Assembly: GCF_032062135.1 (NCBI RefSeq)
Contig: NC_092866.1
Coordinates: 28,083,795-28,147,794 of the forward strand
From: Pyxicephalus adspersus
Lineage: Eukaryota > Chordata > Amphibia > Anura > Pyxicephalidae
Length of the DNA: 64,000 nt
Direction: 5' to 3'
A model generated the notes under the pieces. The model worked only from the letters and a program-made list of their open reading frames with translations, had not been told where the DNA came from and did no database searches. This document shows positions 46,682 to 56,720 of this stretch, one piece after another. Position 1 is the stretch's first letter. The number at the start of each line of letters is the position of its first letter. The position numbers were made by a program, and so were the translations under genes.

Positions 46682-47012
46682 TCAAAATCTCTGGTGTTTG
46701 TTCTTTAAAAACGAGTGAACTTTTTTAGTTAGCATTGGTATCGAATTTCTTACCGTACAAAAAAAAAACTTCCTAAGCTAAAACATATTTATTTTTGTAA
46801 AAGACTTAGAAACTCCTCTGGGTTTTTTTAGTGCCACGCAAAACAGGTATTGAGTGAGAATTCCCATCTACTCTTGTTCTGGTAACACTATTTACCTTTT
46901 TCTCATTAACGATAGTGAACAGGACACTAATTGTAAAGTAAATCTATCTAAAGCAGTCCCAAAAAACAATAAAAAGTTGAACTCCAAAACTCTTACAGTA
47001 GAGCTACCCTGC

Positions 47013-47241
47013 TGTATCATCCGAAGCAACCATCCTGGCAGATCCACGGACGATAGAGGGCGAACAATTGTGATGCAAATGAAGGGGAGAGAGTGGGATG
47101 GCGCCCCGTTGTTCCCCTCCCCTCTCTATACAGCAGAATGGAGCTTGTATCTACAGCACTCGCTCATGCATCGTGCACTTGTTTCTCGTTGGAAAGGATT
47201 GTGAAAGTTTTTTTGCAATGACAAATATTGCACGTGTAGCC
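47013..47241 (+). mobile_element. Family A1 MITE, 5'-truncated
   Basis: 'catccgaagcaaccatcctg' to 'ttgcacgtgtagcc', then TTA (47242-47244). It lacks the 5' end at almost the same internal point as the cd248 copy (5462). Confidence 0.88.
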
Positions 47242-47244
47242 TTA

Positions 47245-47809
47245 GAATGTAAGACTACTGATCCTGCATTGTAGGTCAATATGTCAGAGCCCAGATCAAT
47301 TTATAGAAGAGACTGGAGGACTGGTTGCACAGAGGGGGAGCCCGTGGGGACCAAAATTATTATTTCTTTTAACATAGGCAACTATGAGCAATAATGAACA
47401 GTACAGTGATAGTTGAATTTGTAAAGGCTGCTTGTAATATTCTGCAGCTTAACAACTCACTGTGTTTAAATCTTCAGATCTCCTAATTTGTAACTATGAA
47501 AACTTGATGAAATTTTAAGCTATGGGGCTACAAGTTTAAAAACTTGTGAAAGTTGAACATTTAGGGTACTTTTTCAAAAGCCTAGGTGTGCCTAGGAGCC
47601 TAAAATTGAACATACAAATTTGTACTTGCCAGCTCACAAAACTACACCTGTCATACTATGTCACCTTGTCCGATTCGCTTCTTTGAGCACCAATTGCTCT
47701 GTAACAGAGGAAACTAAAAATGTTGGTATAAGTGTGGGACACGTGGCTAACACTCCCCTATCACTTTAGTGTCATTACAACTTAAAATACCTAATAAAAT
47801 GTGCTTTGC
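47245..47809. other. Intergenic, no gene seen
   Basis: No recognised feature. Confidence 0.5.
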
Positions 47810-48036
47810 TGCCCTGTCACACTTCCCCTCATGACGACATGAGTGACGTCATGATACCAGAACCCGTCCAGAGACACAACCTTGAGCCTGCGATGCGTAC
47901 AGCAGACGTGGTCTGTCTCTGGCTGATGCACCCAAGCGGGTTCCTTCTCCTGACCCTGCTGGGGGGTGCACCAGCCAGAGCCATGGCCCACCTGTGAGAA
48001 CACTAGTGGGTCGTGGACTGGGGGTTGGGGACCCAT
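47810..48036 (-). mobile_element. hAT-type fragment, one end visible
   Basis: The right end, read in reverse, is CATGGGTCCCCAACCCCCAG then 'tccacgacccac', a Charlie-type hAT terminus. No matching left end was found. The interior is GC-rich relative to its surroundings. Confidence 0.5.
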
Positions 48037-48406
48037 GTATAAGAGTACTATAAAATACTGTAAATACCATATTGTGATAAAAACATCTTGTCTTAGCTAA
48101 TATTGTTTTACTGAATTATGTTGTCTTGATAAATTTCACTAGTTTATAAAACAGAATAAGTAGTATAATAATTATAGAATACCGTAAATATAATGATTTA
48201 ACTTGACAAAAAAGGGCAGGAGGATGTTTTCACATGGAAATGAGTCAGTATCGTGGCAAATGGTGAGATCATTTAAATGGGCGTTTTTGACATAATAAAA
48301 TGAATAGCGCATACAAGATAGAATAACAAAATCAGCTTTTGCTGCAATAATACATTTAAGTACAGAGATTTCCTCGCAGTAATTTTGTCTTTTGGCATTA
48401 GATTAC
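48037..48406. other. Intergenic, no gene seen
   Basis: AT-rich, no feature. Confidence 0.5.
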
Positions 48407-48409
48407 TTA

Positions 48410-48740
48410 AGCTGCGTACACACGGCAAATTTTTCTCGCCCGATAATCGGTATCGGCCAATTATCGGGCGAAAATCTGCCGTGTGTACAGTCGGTCGTCG
48501 TCCATCGTCCGACGACCGTCCTGGCGGATCCATGGACGAGGGACGACGACCGATCGTAATGAAAGGGAAGGGGAGAGCGCGCAGCAGGGTGCCGCTCCGT
48601 CGCTCTCCCCCTCCCCTCTCCATAGAGCATGAACGGTGCTGTATGTACAGCATCGTTCATGCATCGTGCAGTCTTTTCTCGTTGGAAAGGATCGTGAAAG
48701 ATCCTTTCCAACGAGAAAAATTGCAGGTGTGTACGCAGCT
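48410..48740 (+). mobile_element. Family A1 MITE, best-preserved copy
   Basis: TTA on both sides (48407-48409, 48741-48743). Inverted ends AGCTGCGTACACAC and GTGTGTACGCAGCT. Contains a hairpin of about 25-bp arms at 48425-48484 (TCTCGCCCGATAAT and its inverse) and one with 17-bp perfect arms at 48677-48716 (TCTCGTTGGAAAGGATC, loop GTGAAA). Open frames on both strands are by-products of its CG-rich composition. Confidence 0.95.
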
Positions 48741-48981
48741 TTAGTCTGATGGACAGTATCATTTAATCTACTTGCCCTGAACCAAAGCCATCCCAGACTA
48801 TTACTTGAATAAGAAAATGTGAAGCAGCTCTCACACTCTGCTCCTTTCTCCATGCTTCTGTACAAGAACTGATTGCCTTCTTGTGTTGCTTCTTCCCTTT
48901 ACACCCCAGACTTGTCTACGGGACTGCAAGGAGCAGGTCCCAGGTCAAATTCAGGTACTTACAATGCATGCATTCAAATAC

Positions 48982-49227
48982 TTTTTTTTTTTTTTTTATG
49001 AAACTGAGTTTTTATTGAAAACATTTTTTACAAATACAACAAAAGGAACAAAACAAAAAAGAACATGGACAAGAACACAGCATACAGGAGCATTAGCAAC
49101 ATATTACCAAAACCATAAGGCATAAAGTAGGAACAAGTATATATACATATACACATATACATACATAAAAGCTACAAGAAAAAATAGCAATAGTGGAGTG
49201 CAAATAATGCAATGTGGTTTCCAGTAA

Positions 49228-49264
<37 letters not shown>

Positions 49265-49337
49265 AAACAGGATTTATATAGCGCCAACATATTACGCAGC
49301 GCTGTACATTAAATAGGGGATAAACATGACAAACCAG
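48982..49337 (-). mobile_element. L1-like retroposed insertion with poly(A) tail
   Basis: On the minus strand it ends with CAATAAAAACTCAGTTTCAT followed by a 16-nt A run (T run at 48982-48997). TTCAAATACTTTT occurs at both edges (from 48973 and 49338-49350), a 9-13 bp target-site duplication (the T run makes its length ambiguous). Its 5' part is the frog element tail 'tacagcgctgcgtaatatgt' plus (AAT)n, so the inserted transcript is composite. Confidence 0.7.
49227..49262. repeat. (ATT)n microsatellite
   Basis: About 36 bp of ATT units inside the retroposed insertion. Confidence 0.95.
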
Positions 49338-49350
49338 TTCAAATACTTTT

Positions 49351-51173
49351 AATAATGTATTAAGGAATTACGGAACACTATTATTTGTTTGGGTAAAACA
49401 TTGAGTTATTGAAAATCTATTTAACATGGCCACAAGAAATATAAGTTCTGTAAAACTTTTTCTCTCCTAGTAGACCAATATTGTAGCCATTTTTCAAGTG
49501 TATTTAAAGCCAGAACTTTTTAGTTTTGTACACCGTGTAAAGGTTAAAATCCCTATCAGGTTTTCATTGCTGTCTGTGTTCCCACTGGAATGAATACTTT
49601 TTTGTTTGTCTTGGTGGCCACTTGTTGTTTCAACAGAAAGTAATAGAAAATCCAGGATTTTTGTCACCAGAACAAGAATTGAGAAGAAATTTCAATGGTG
49701 ACAACTGAGGGATATACTTCTCACTTTCGAAGACTTTTATTCAATATTTTCACTTCTTATGTAACAGACAAAGCTCTCCAATGGGGCACAGGCATAAAAA
49801 AGAGATTTACCCTTTATCTACTCTGTATTATACACAATTTGATCATCTCTTGAATATCTGTAATGACAAAACCACCAAAGCATTTTTTATTTTGTTATTG
49901 TGGTGATCATTGTAGGGCATATCTTATTATTGATTGAATTATGAGCAAATATATGAACTTACATTAGAAAATAAAACCCACACGATAGAAGAATTCAGGG
50001 GTGCCAAAATGATTGTTTTATCATTGCACGTACTACATGTAGATCAGGTATTTAGGTAACTGTTGAATAAATACAATGTATAAAAATAACAGAGAAAAGA
50101 ATGGATGATTAGCTGATAAGTATGGCTAAAGATTGTTGCAGAACCAAAACTACACTATGTAACTGTGTAACATCAAACTGACTGTCTACCCCTATACCAT
50201 TGGTCTTCAGCCATTCTACCTCTATTCATGCAAGTAGGCCTGTTAGCATCAAACTAATTAGATCAAAAGTCTAAGCCGGGGCTGGGGATGGGGATCTGGA
50301 AAGGGACAGTTTGCACAGACTTTTTTTTGCTAGACTTGTGGCTGATTCCTTAGTTGCACAATTTTAGATTTAGACAAATTAAAAAAAATTTAAATATATT
50401 CTGTACAAAAAACATGTACCCTACTATTACTTTGTGTGAACACTGATACACAGAGACATTTACATTATTTTCAGGCCGCAAAATACATACTACACTCATT
50501 TAAGTATACACAAATACAGAACTAAAAACAGGAAGGACAGATACATTACATGTATATAGTGTTTTACAATGTAAGAATACTTGTTACCGAGCATTTCACT
50601 TAGCTTCCTGTGCATAAAATTAATGAATCATTATTATTCATGAATACTACATTTGAAATTCAATGTATGATTACAATTACACTCACATATGTTGTACGAC
50701 CTCCTTATCATGCAGCCCTGTATATAACTTTCCTAGTCAGGAACATTTATTATCAGCAGTATTTCACCATTCAGAGCAGTATTCTCATTAGTAAAGAAGG
50801 AATCTGAACATGACCTGTGCCAATAGATGGTCAACAGATTGGTACATATACACTGCAAGGAATTGTCATTTTATGCATCCTCATACACACATGAATATTA
50901 TTCATTATTATCAATAATTATTATTATAGAAATATTTGCTTGAACCCAAGCTTCATGTTATGTCTGTTGCTCAGATATACAGTAGATTTAATGTGCATAT
51001 ATAGGTAAACAGGTCCTTTAGAGTACATTATCCTTGAGTAGAGTCCCTACAGTAAGTGCATATCAGGGCTCCATCCATCCAAAGCACTGAAATATATATG
51101 AAAGGCAAGGTAAAGACTAGACTAGGATATAAAAGTAAAACACAATATATACAGTCTACAGACTTAGGCTACG
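49351..51173. other. Intergenic, no gene seen
   Basis: AT-rich; no coding sequence or repeat recognised. Confidence 0.5.
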
Positions 51174-51176
51174 TAC

Positions 51177-51398
51177 ACACGTGCAACGGTTCTTGCAAGA
51201 ATCTTGCGTGTGTACAGTGCTAGTCATCCATCGTCCGAACAACCATCCATGTTTATAATGCAAGAAAAGGGGAGAGAGCGCAGCGGGGTGCTGCTCTGTT
51301 GTTCTCCTCTCTCCATAGAGCAGAAATGTGCTCGTTCATGCATCGTGTAGTTGTTTGTCGTGGGAAAGGATCGTAAAAGATGCACATGTGCACATAGT
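51177..51398 (+). mobile_element. Family A1 MITE, internally deleted
   Basis: TTA (51174-51176) then GGCTACGTACACACGTGC. The first hairpin is shortened to 'cggttcttgcaagaatc' and the middle is deleted after 'caaccatcc'. Ends 'catgtgcacatagtg'. Confidence 0.85.
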
Positions 51399-52413
51399 GT
51401 TTTCACTTCCTGTTAAACATAGCTCTCTCCCTTTTGATAACATAAATGTAAATTTTGAAGTAATATTGTAATGAGACCTTTTAAATGGTGACTGGTTTGT
51501 CAAAGAGTAGGGGAGTTTGGTGCTGGGAATGTTTTGCCTTAAATATTGATAAATATTGATACTTCATTATACAAGGATTGATCAGAATATGGCCAGTCAA
51601 TAACACATGCCAGACTTTATACAGCTACCTGGTCCTCTTTTGGACAAATAATCACAGTGTCAGGCTGGGAAATTTTTCAGCATGAATAATGCCATGTGAC
51701 AGAAGCTAATGGCTAAAGATGTAAAAAAAAATGGTTTAAAAATAAATGATGTACTTTAGCATTCAAAATCTGTCCCTAGCAAAAAATGGCTAGTTGTTTC
51801 CCCCTAGGCAAAAGTTTCTCAGTCTTCCCTTACCTGACAATGCAGATCTCTAATTTTTTGAATTCCTCCCTCAAAGTGACTGATGGACTCATAAAAAGAT
51901 CATGATGCCATATGCGGGGAGTTAGGGTTTGAAATGAAGAGAAACCTGAGTGTGTCTTGTTTGTAGTTTGCTTTTTCAAAGGCACCTGGATTAAGTGATA
52001 ATGGTCAGGCATAGGGAATCTTTGCCAGTTGCAGCCATTAAAAAACATGGCTTAGATGAATTGGTTTAGAACTCTGGTTGTGCTAGAGGTTCTTTTCTTT
52101 ACCAGTGCAAAAAACTGTGGTGTTACCGTGCTGTCAAACTGCTTGGCTGGCCGCTCTTGGTGCAGATCTACAGGCCACAACCATGTAGGCAAAAGCAACA
52201 TGTTGCTTTTGTGAACCATGCCGCAATTTGTTGCAGTCGAAAGCAAACAAAACTGAGTCCGGAGGTCTGAGCCACTCCAATTCACTTGAAATACCCAAAC
52301 CCCTCTTCTCTTATAATGAAAGCTCAGACTTCCTTACTATATACAGAAGTCCTACTATATATACTGTCCTACCATATAGTGTCTATACAGATAGCAACTA
52401 GAGGTAAAACATT

Positions 52414-52454
<41 letters not shown>

Positions 52455-54879
52455 ATAAATGTGTAGAAATAGTGGTCATTAATGATTAAAATATAAATTG
52501 TCATATATAAATGTAAAAATTTCAGCAAAAGCAAATAATTACCAATGTTTACTCATTTGAAATAGGCTATAGCACCTTAAACATTTTCCAAAGGACTTAT
52601 GATCTATGTGCCATTTATTGATTTATATATTTGTTTGAATACCCATTAATTGTATCACCATTGATCATTGTTTACAATGCCCCTGACTGCTGAGTATTTA
52701 CGGTTCCAGAAACAGGCCTGATGAACCGGGATTACAATTCTCACTTGATTCTTCTGTTGCCTTGTTACAAACATGCTGGCCTTGTGCTGTCACCCCCTTG
52801 CTAGATTTTATACAGGGTGGCAGTCATCCTGAGCAAACAAGCAGTTTAAACAGGTGTGTATGTGTACTGGGGGAGGTATCACTTAACAAGGGTCACTTTT
52901 TTGGAGGCAATGTACTAAAACTGCAATAAATGTTAAACCTTTTTTCAAGAGGACACATTCTGGTATTTTGTTTGCTTTAAGTTACAAATGAAAATTATTT
53001 ACAAATATGTCTGATTCACAAAAATAAATTAAAAGTATATCTTCAAATGCACTGCTATGTTAAAAGCAGACTTTTAGCAGCAAAATCTGCTTATTTAATA
53101 TGCAAATCCCTCCCTAAACACTGAAAGAAAATGTATTAAAACAATCCCGCAGGAGAAAAAAAGTAGGTAAACCAGAATAAATCTGAAAATTGGCATTTAT
53201 TTTCTAGACTTTATGGCTTTAATATACAACTCCTATGCAAAACTTTTAGATCATGCAAACGATAATGGAATCTATGGCAAAAGCATTCCACACTACCACA
53301 GATGTGGTCACCGTATGCTTCTTCTTTCTATCTCACTCATTTATTAGCTGTATAGAAGGAATTCTCTGCTCATGAAGAAAATGTGTTAATTTGCCTGTGT
53401 ATGTACTGTACACATTTCAACTGTCGAAAGGATTGTGCATTGAAAAGTTGTTAGATTTTTCAAATAACCCATCCTTAAAATTTTGCTATCTAATGCCAAT
53501 ATTTAAGATCCAGTCTGCTGTGGATGCGTATAAACAAAAGACCTAACCATCTAATGACTACAGAGGTATCAGGCTTTTTTTCTTCATTAGTTTTGCTTAG
53601 TTACAAAGATTTGCATTGTTGTTGATTGCAAAGATGATTATGGAATATGATATACATACCAGAGATATGTACGTACGTATTTAGTTTGTAAGGCTCATAA
53701 TTTGTGTGAACTAAAAAGGTATGGAAATATAAGCAATAATCTTAGCAATAGAAACTAAATTTGTATAAAATGATAGCTAAGTACTAGCTTGGATAAAATA
53801 ATAAAGTTTGTTCCTAGGTATTGCCAGCTGGGTGCCAAATGCCATTTGCTTAGTCGTGAGCACATGGTTCCAATTACTAGCATGGTTATACTAGGATTTA
53901 CAGGATTTATGTGCAGCTGTAAACATAAGAACTGAAGGAGTGTTACTTGGTTCTGTATGCTACAAATGTACAGTACTAGATTGCAGTAAACAGCAACACC
54001 AGAGTGCTAGACTACATGTGCATTTCCACACCTGCTGTTGATCTCTCTATGATTGTGGCAGATGTTCAAAGTATTTTCTCATTTCACAAGATAACTGGGT
54101 AGGTCAAAAATATATTTTCACATTCTTAAATTTATTGGTTTTATGAACCTTTTAATAATTAGAAAAAATTGTTGGCACTTTCATCACACTATCACCATCA
54201 TCACAAAGTCAACATTATGTAAAAGGGAAACTTTCCCTTTTACATAATGAAAAACAGGTTTTGTTTAGTTTTTTTTAATGTAAATACTATTTTACTTTAT
54301 TTTATGTCCCATCCTTTTCATCTTTACAGTGGTAAACACTGAAGGGCAAAACCGCAACCTCATTGAATACGTACGTCACATATTCCAGGAAGCTGAAGGC
54401 TGCTCATTCTGCACATGTCTGAGATTGGGCTTTCTCAAATTTGAAAAAAACATGCCCCTAATTTCAGCCAAGATCAGCATTCGTCTATCTACATTTTGAA
54501 GAAGACTTGTGCACTTGCGCATCAGGAAAATAGAAGAAAGATGTTGGCAGTGAGGGACATATTGGTGAGCCCCAAGAAGAAGACAAAAGCCAAGACAACA
54601 CAATATTTGCTGGGTACGCAGATCAATAACAACAACAAGAAAAGTTAGGTATTTTTCTTTTTATGCCAGTTCCACTTTATCAGCTCAAAAAGTACATTCC
54701 AACACTACCCACTGGAATGAATGTGAATTTTAAACAACAGCATTTAAACATTTAGTGCATGAGTTTAGTACAAAAATACCATAAATCCAGGGCTGTCCTT
54801 GGTCTTTTTAATTCTAAAGTTTTATCCTAAATGATGTTTTTTGGAAATGTGTTTAGAATACAACCTACACCTCCCTCTT
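51399..54879. other. Intergenic, no gene seen
   Basis: Contains a (TA)n microsatellite at 52419-52451. A 16-bp perfect inverted repeat GGGAAACTTTCCCTTTTACA-type occurs at about 54215-54250 ('acattatgtaaaaggg aaac tttcccttttacataatg'). No gene. Confidence 0.5.
52419..52451. repeat. (TA)n microsatellite
   Basis: About 33 bp of alternating TA. Confidence 0.95.
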
Positions 54880-56720
54880 CCCATGTGATGGAGGGAGAGT
54901 GGTTGTAAAGTGGGACCAGTAGCTTTAAATAAGCACAGGGGCGGCATGAGAGGGCACGCAGCAAAAGCCCAGGAGAGTCGAGGGTTATTTGTTTAGAAGT
55001 GTGAGAAGGGGGGGGGGGATCGGTTAAGTTTGAAAAGAGGAGGGAATTAGGAAAAGAGTTGAATCAAGAGTGGGAGGTCTCTTTTTAGGTTGGAAAAGCT
55101 ACCCGCCCACCCACCCCTTGTATATGGTGGTGGGACGTAATGGGGGCTTGTTGGTTGGCGGTTGGGGTCTGAAAAGGCAAGGGTCTGATGGTAGAAAATA
55201 GTAACGTGATGGTAAAGGGGATTCTCAGTAGGGTCCCCCTTTAAATTTGTGTATGGTCAGTAGTCCCTGAGGCGGTGCTGGGTGGCTGGGGGCCTGCTGG
55301 TAAATGGTTGAATAGAAAGATGGTGGTTTCTCAGGCTTTTGGCCTGAGAGACCAAGTAGTACCAGTTCTGTTCAGTTCTCGATGGAAAACCAAGGCGTTT
55401 TTGGGTTGGGCGCCGAGGTTAGTACGTCTAGATTAAAAGGCGGAGACGAGGTTGTTGGCTGGCAACCTCTATAGCTTTTCTTGCTGATGTGGACGGGTCT
55501 GCCACGATCTGGCCAAGGGACTGGGGATTAGAAGGTCCGCAGGTGTACATACCCTTGGTTTGGGCGGGCCCAGGGGTGCCTTAATCATTGTGGTCGCTTC
55601 ATGGTAGAAGGTGACAGTTGTTATTGCACACAAGGCACCTTAATATTGCACTTCTCTTTTGCAACCTGCCTCTTGGGCTAGGCCTTTTGGCCAGACCGGA
55701 GGAATCTTATATACCCAGCTGTAAGGCCAGCCATAGATACCACACCATGGCACTTATTTGACTTCTTTTTTTATGTGTACGTTTTGTTTTTCACATCTTG
55801 CACTATGCACCCTGCACCCTGCACCAGACGAGTAGGGGGTGGTCCATCTGCCCTCACCTGAAAGTTAGGTGTGAGGAGGGTGCATGGCCCTTAGGTCTGC
55901 ACTCTCCCTAACCTAGGGTCTCTCTTGCTCAAAGATGCTGAGAGGGCTTGGCTCCGGTCAGTCCTCAAAATATGGAGGTGCTCTGCCTTGGCTACGGCTC
56001 GGGTAGGGTATGCTCAGTATTTGGAAGCTTGTCCCCTGTCAGGAGCAGGTCTAGGTAAAAAGGCCCTAGTGCCCTGTCAGGCTAGGTAAAAAGGCCCTAG
56101 TTCCTTTAGGGACGGGACCATGTAGGACGCCTGGTGCAATTTTCTGTGTGGTATACTTGTGCACTACACTTTTTTGTTGCACGGGTTTTGATTTGGAGTG
56201 TTGTTTTCGACACCACGAGTCATACTGCGGATCTTCGATAAAAAAAAAGAAAGATGCTGGTGGTACGGGCCTTGCTTGATCAGACCTGCAGCCTAGTTGG
56301 GTGATGTTATCAGAAGAAATTTGTGAAAAGTTTTTAGTAATTAAGGTTACTGTTAAGTTGGTATAAATGTGATTTAGGAAAGGATTAAGACATTATTGGT
56401 ATTTAGTGATGTTGTTTATGTAAGTTGGTTGTGATATGTTAAGTCACGTGTTTTTTATTTTATATTTATTAAAAGTTATTTATTTATTTTGTGTTAATAA
56501 ATCAGCTGCTTGGCAGCCACTTTAAGTGCAAATTGGGGTAGAGTGGTATTTGGGGAGATGTTGATTTGGGGGGAGGTGGTTGGCAAGCGTGGGGGGGGGG
56601 TTAAAGGTTTAAAGTCATAATAAAAGGAGGAAAGGTTGGGTAAGGTTTTACTGGGCAAAGGTTTGGGTTGCCCTGGTCAAGTCCTAGCACATTTCCTGTC
56701 CCAGGCTGATACGGCTAAAT
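54880..56720 (+). mobile_element. Unclassified G-rich block, probable retroelement/LTR
   Basis: A 1.8 kb block much richer in G (G runs of 8-10 at 55009-55018 and 56590-56600) than the AT-rich surroundings, without a long open frame. It holds several hairpins (55329-55349; 55853-55880), a 20-bp tandem word CTAGGTAAAAAGGCCCTAGT (56051-56070, 56082-56101) and candidate poly(A) signals (AATAAA near 56498). Edges are approximate and no TG...CA ends or duplication could be fixed. Could be an LTR, a retroelement 5' region, or a non-coding RNA locus. Confidence 0.4.
55327..55377 (+). ncRNA. U2-snRNA 5'-end-like segment
   Basis: 'tttctcaggcttttggcc' and, after 7 nt, 'ccaagtagtaccagttctg' echo the first ~50 nt of U2 snRNA (CTTCTCGGCCTTTTGGCTAA ... 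CAAGTGTAGTATCTGTTCT). The loop-flanking stem here is a perfect 8-bp palindrome (TCTCAGGC/GCCTGAGA). The branch-point-recognition and Sm sites of U2 are not seen, so it is not a functional U2. Confidence 0.35.

Larger units (their letters stand above)
45814..46700 (+). other. foxa4: foxa4 3' UTR
   Basis: About 890 nt, AT-rich, with 'attta' elements. A MITE-like insertion occupies 46218-46520, followed by a TA microsatellite. The end is inferred from the poly(A) signal. Confidence 0.6.

Noticed and set aside
48385..48865. Overlapping open frames of 119-134 codons on both strands
   Set aside because: They lie on a CG-rich MITE (48410-48740). The same frames recur at other copies, and they encode low-complexity R/S/P-rich peptides with no domain.
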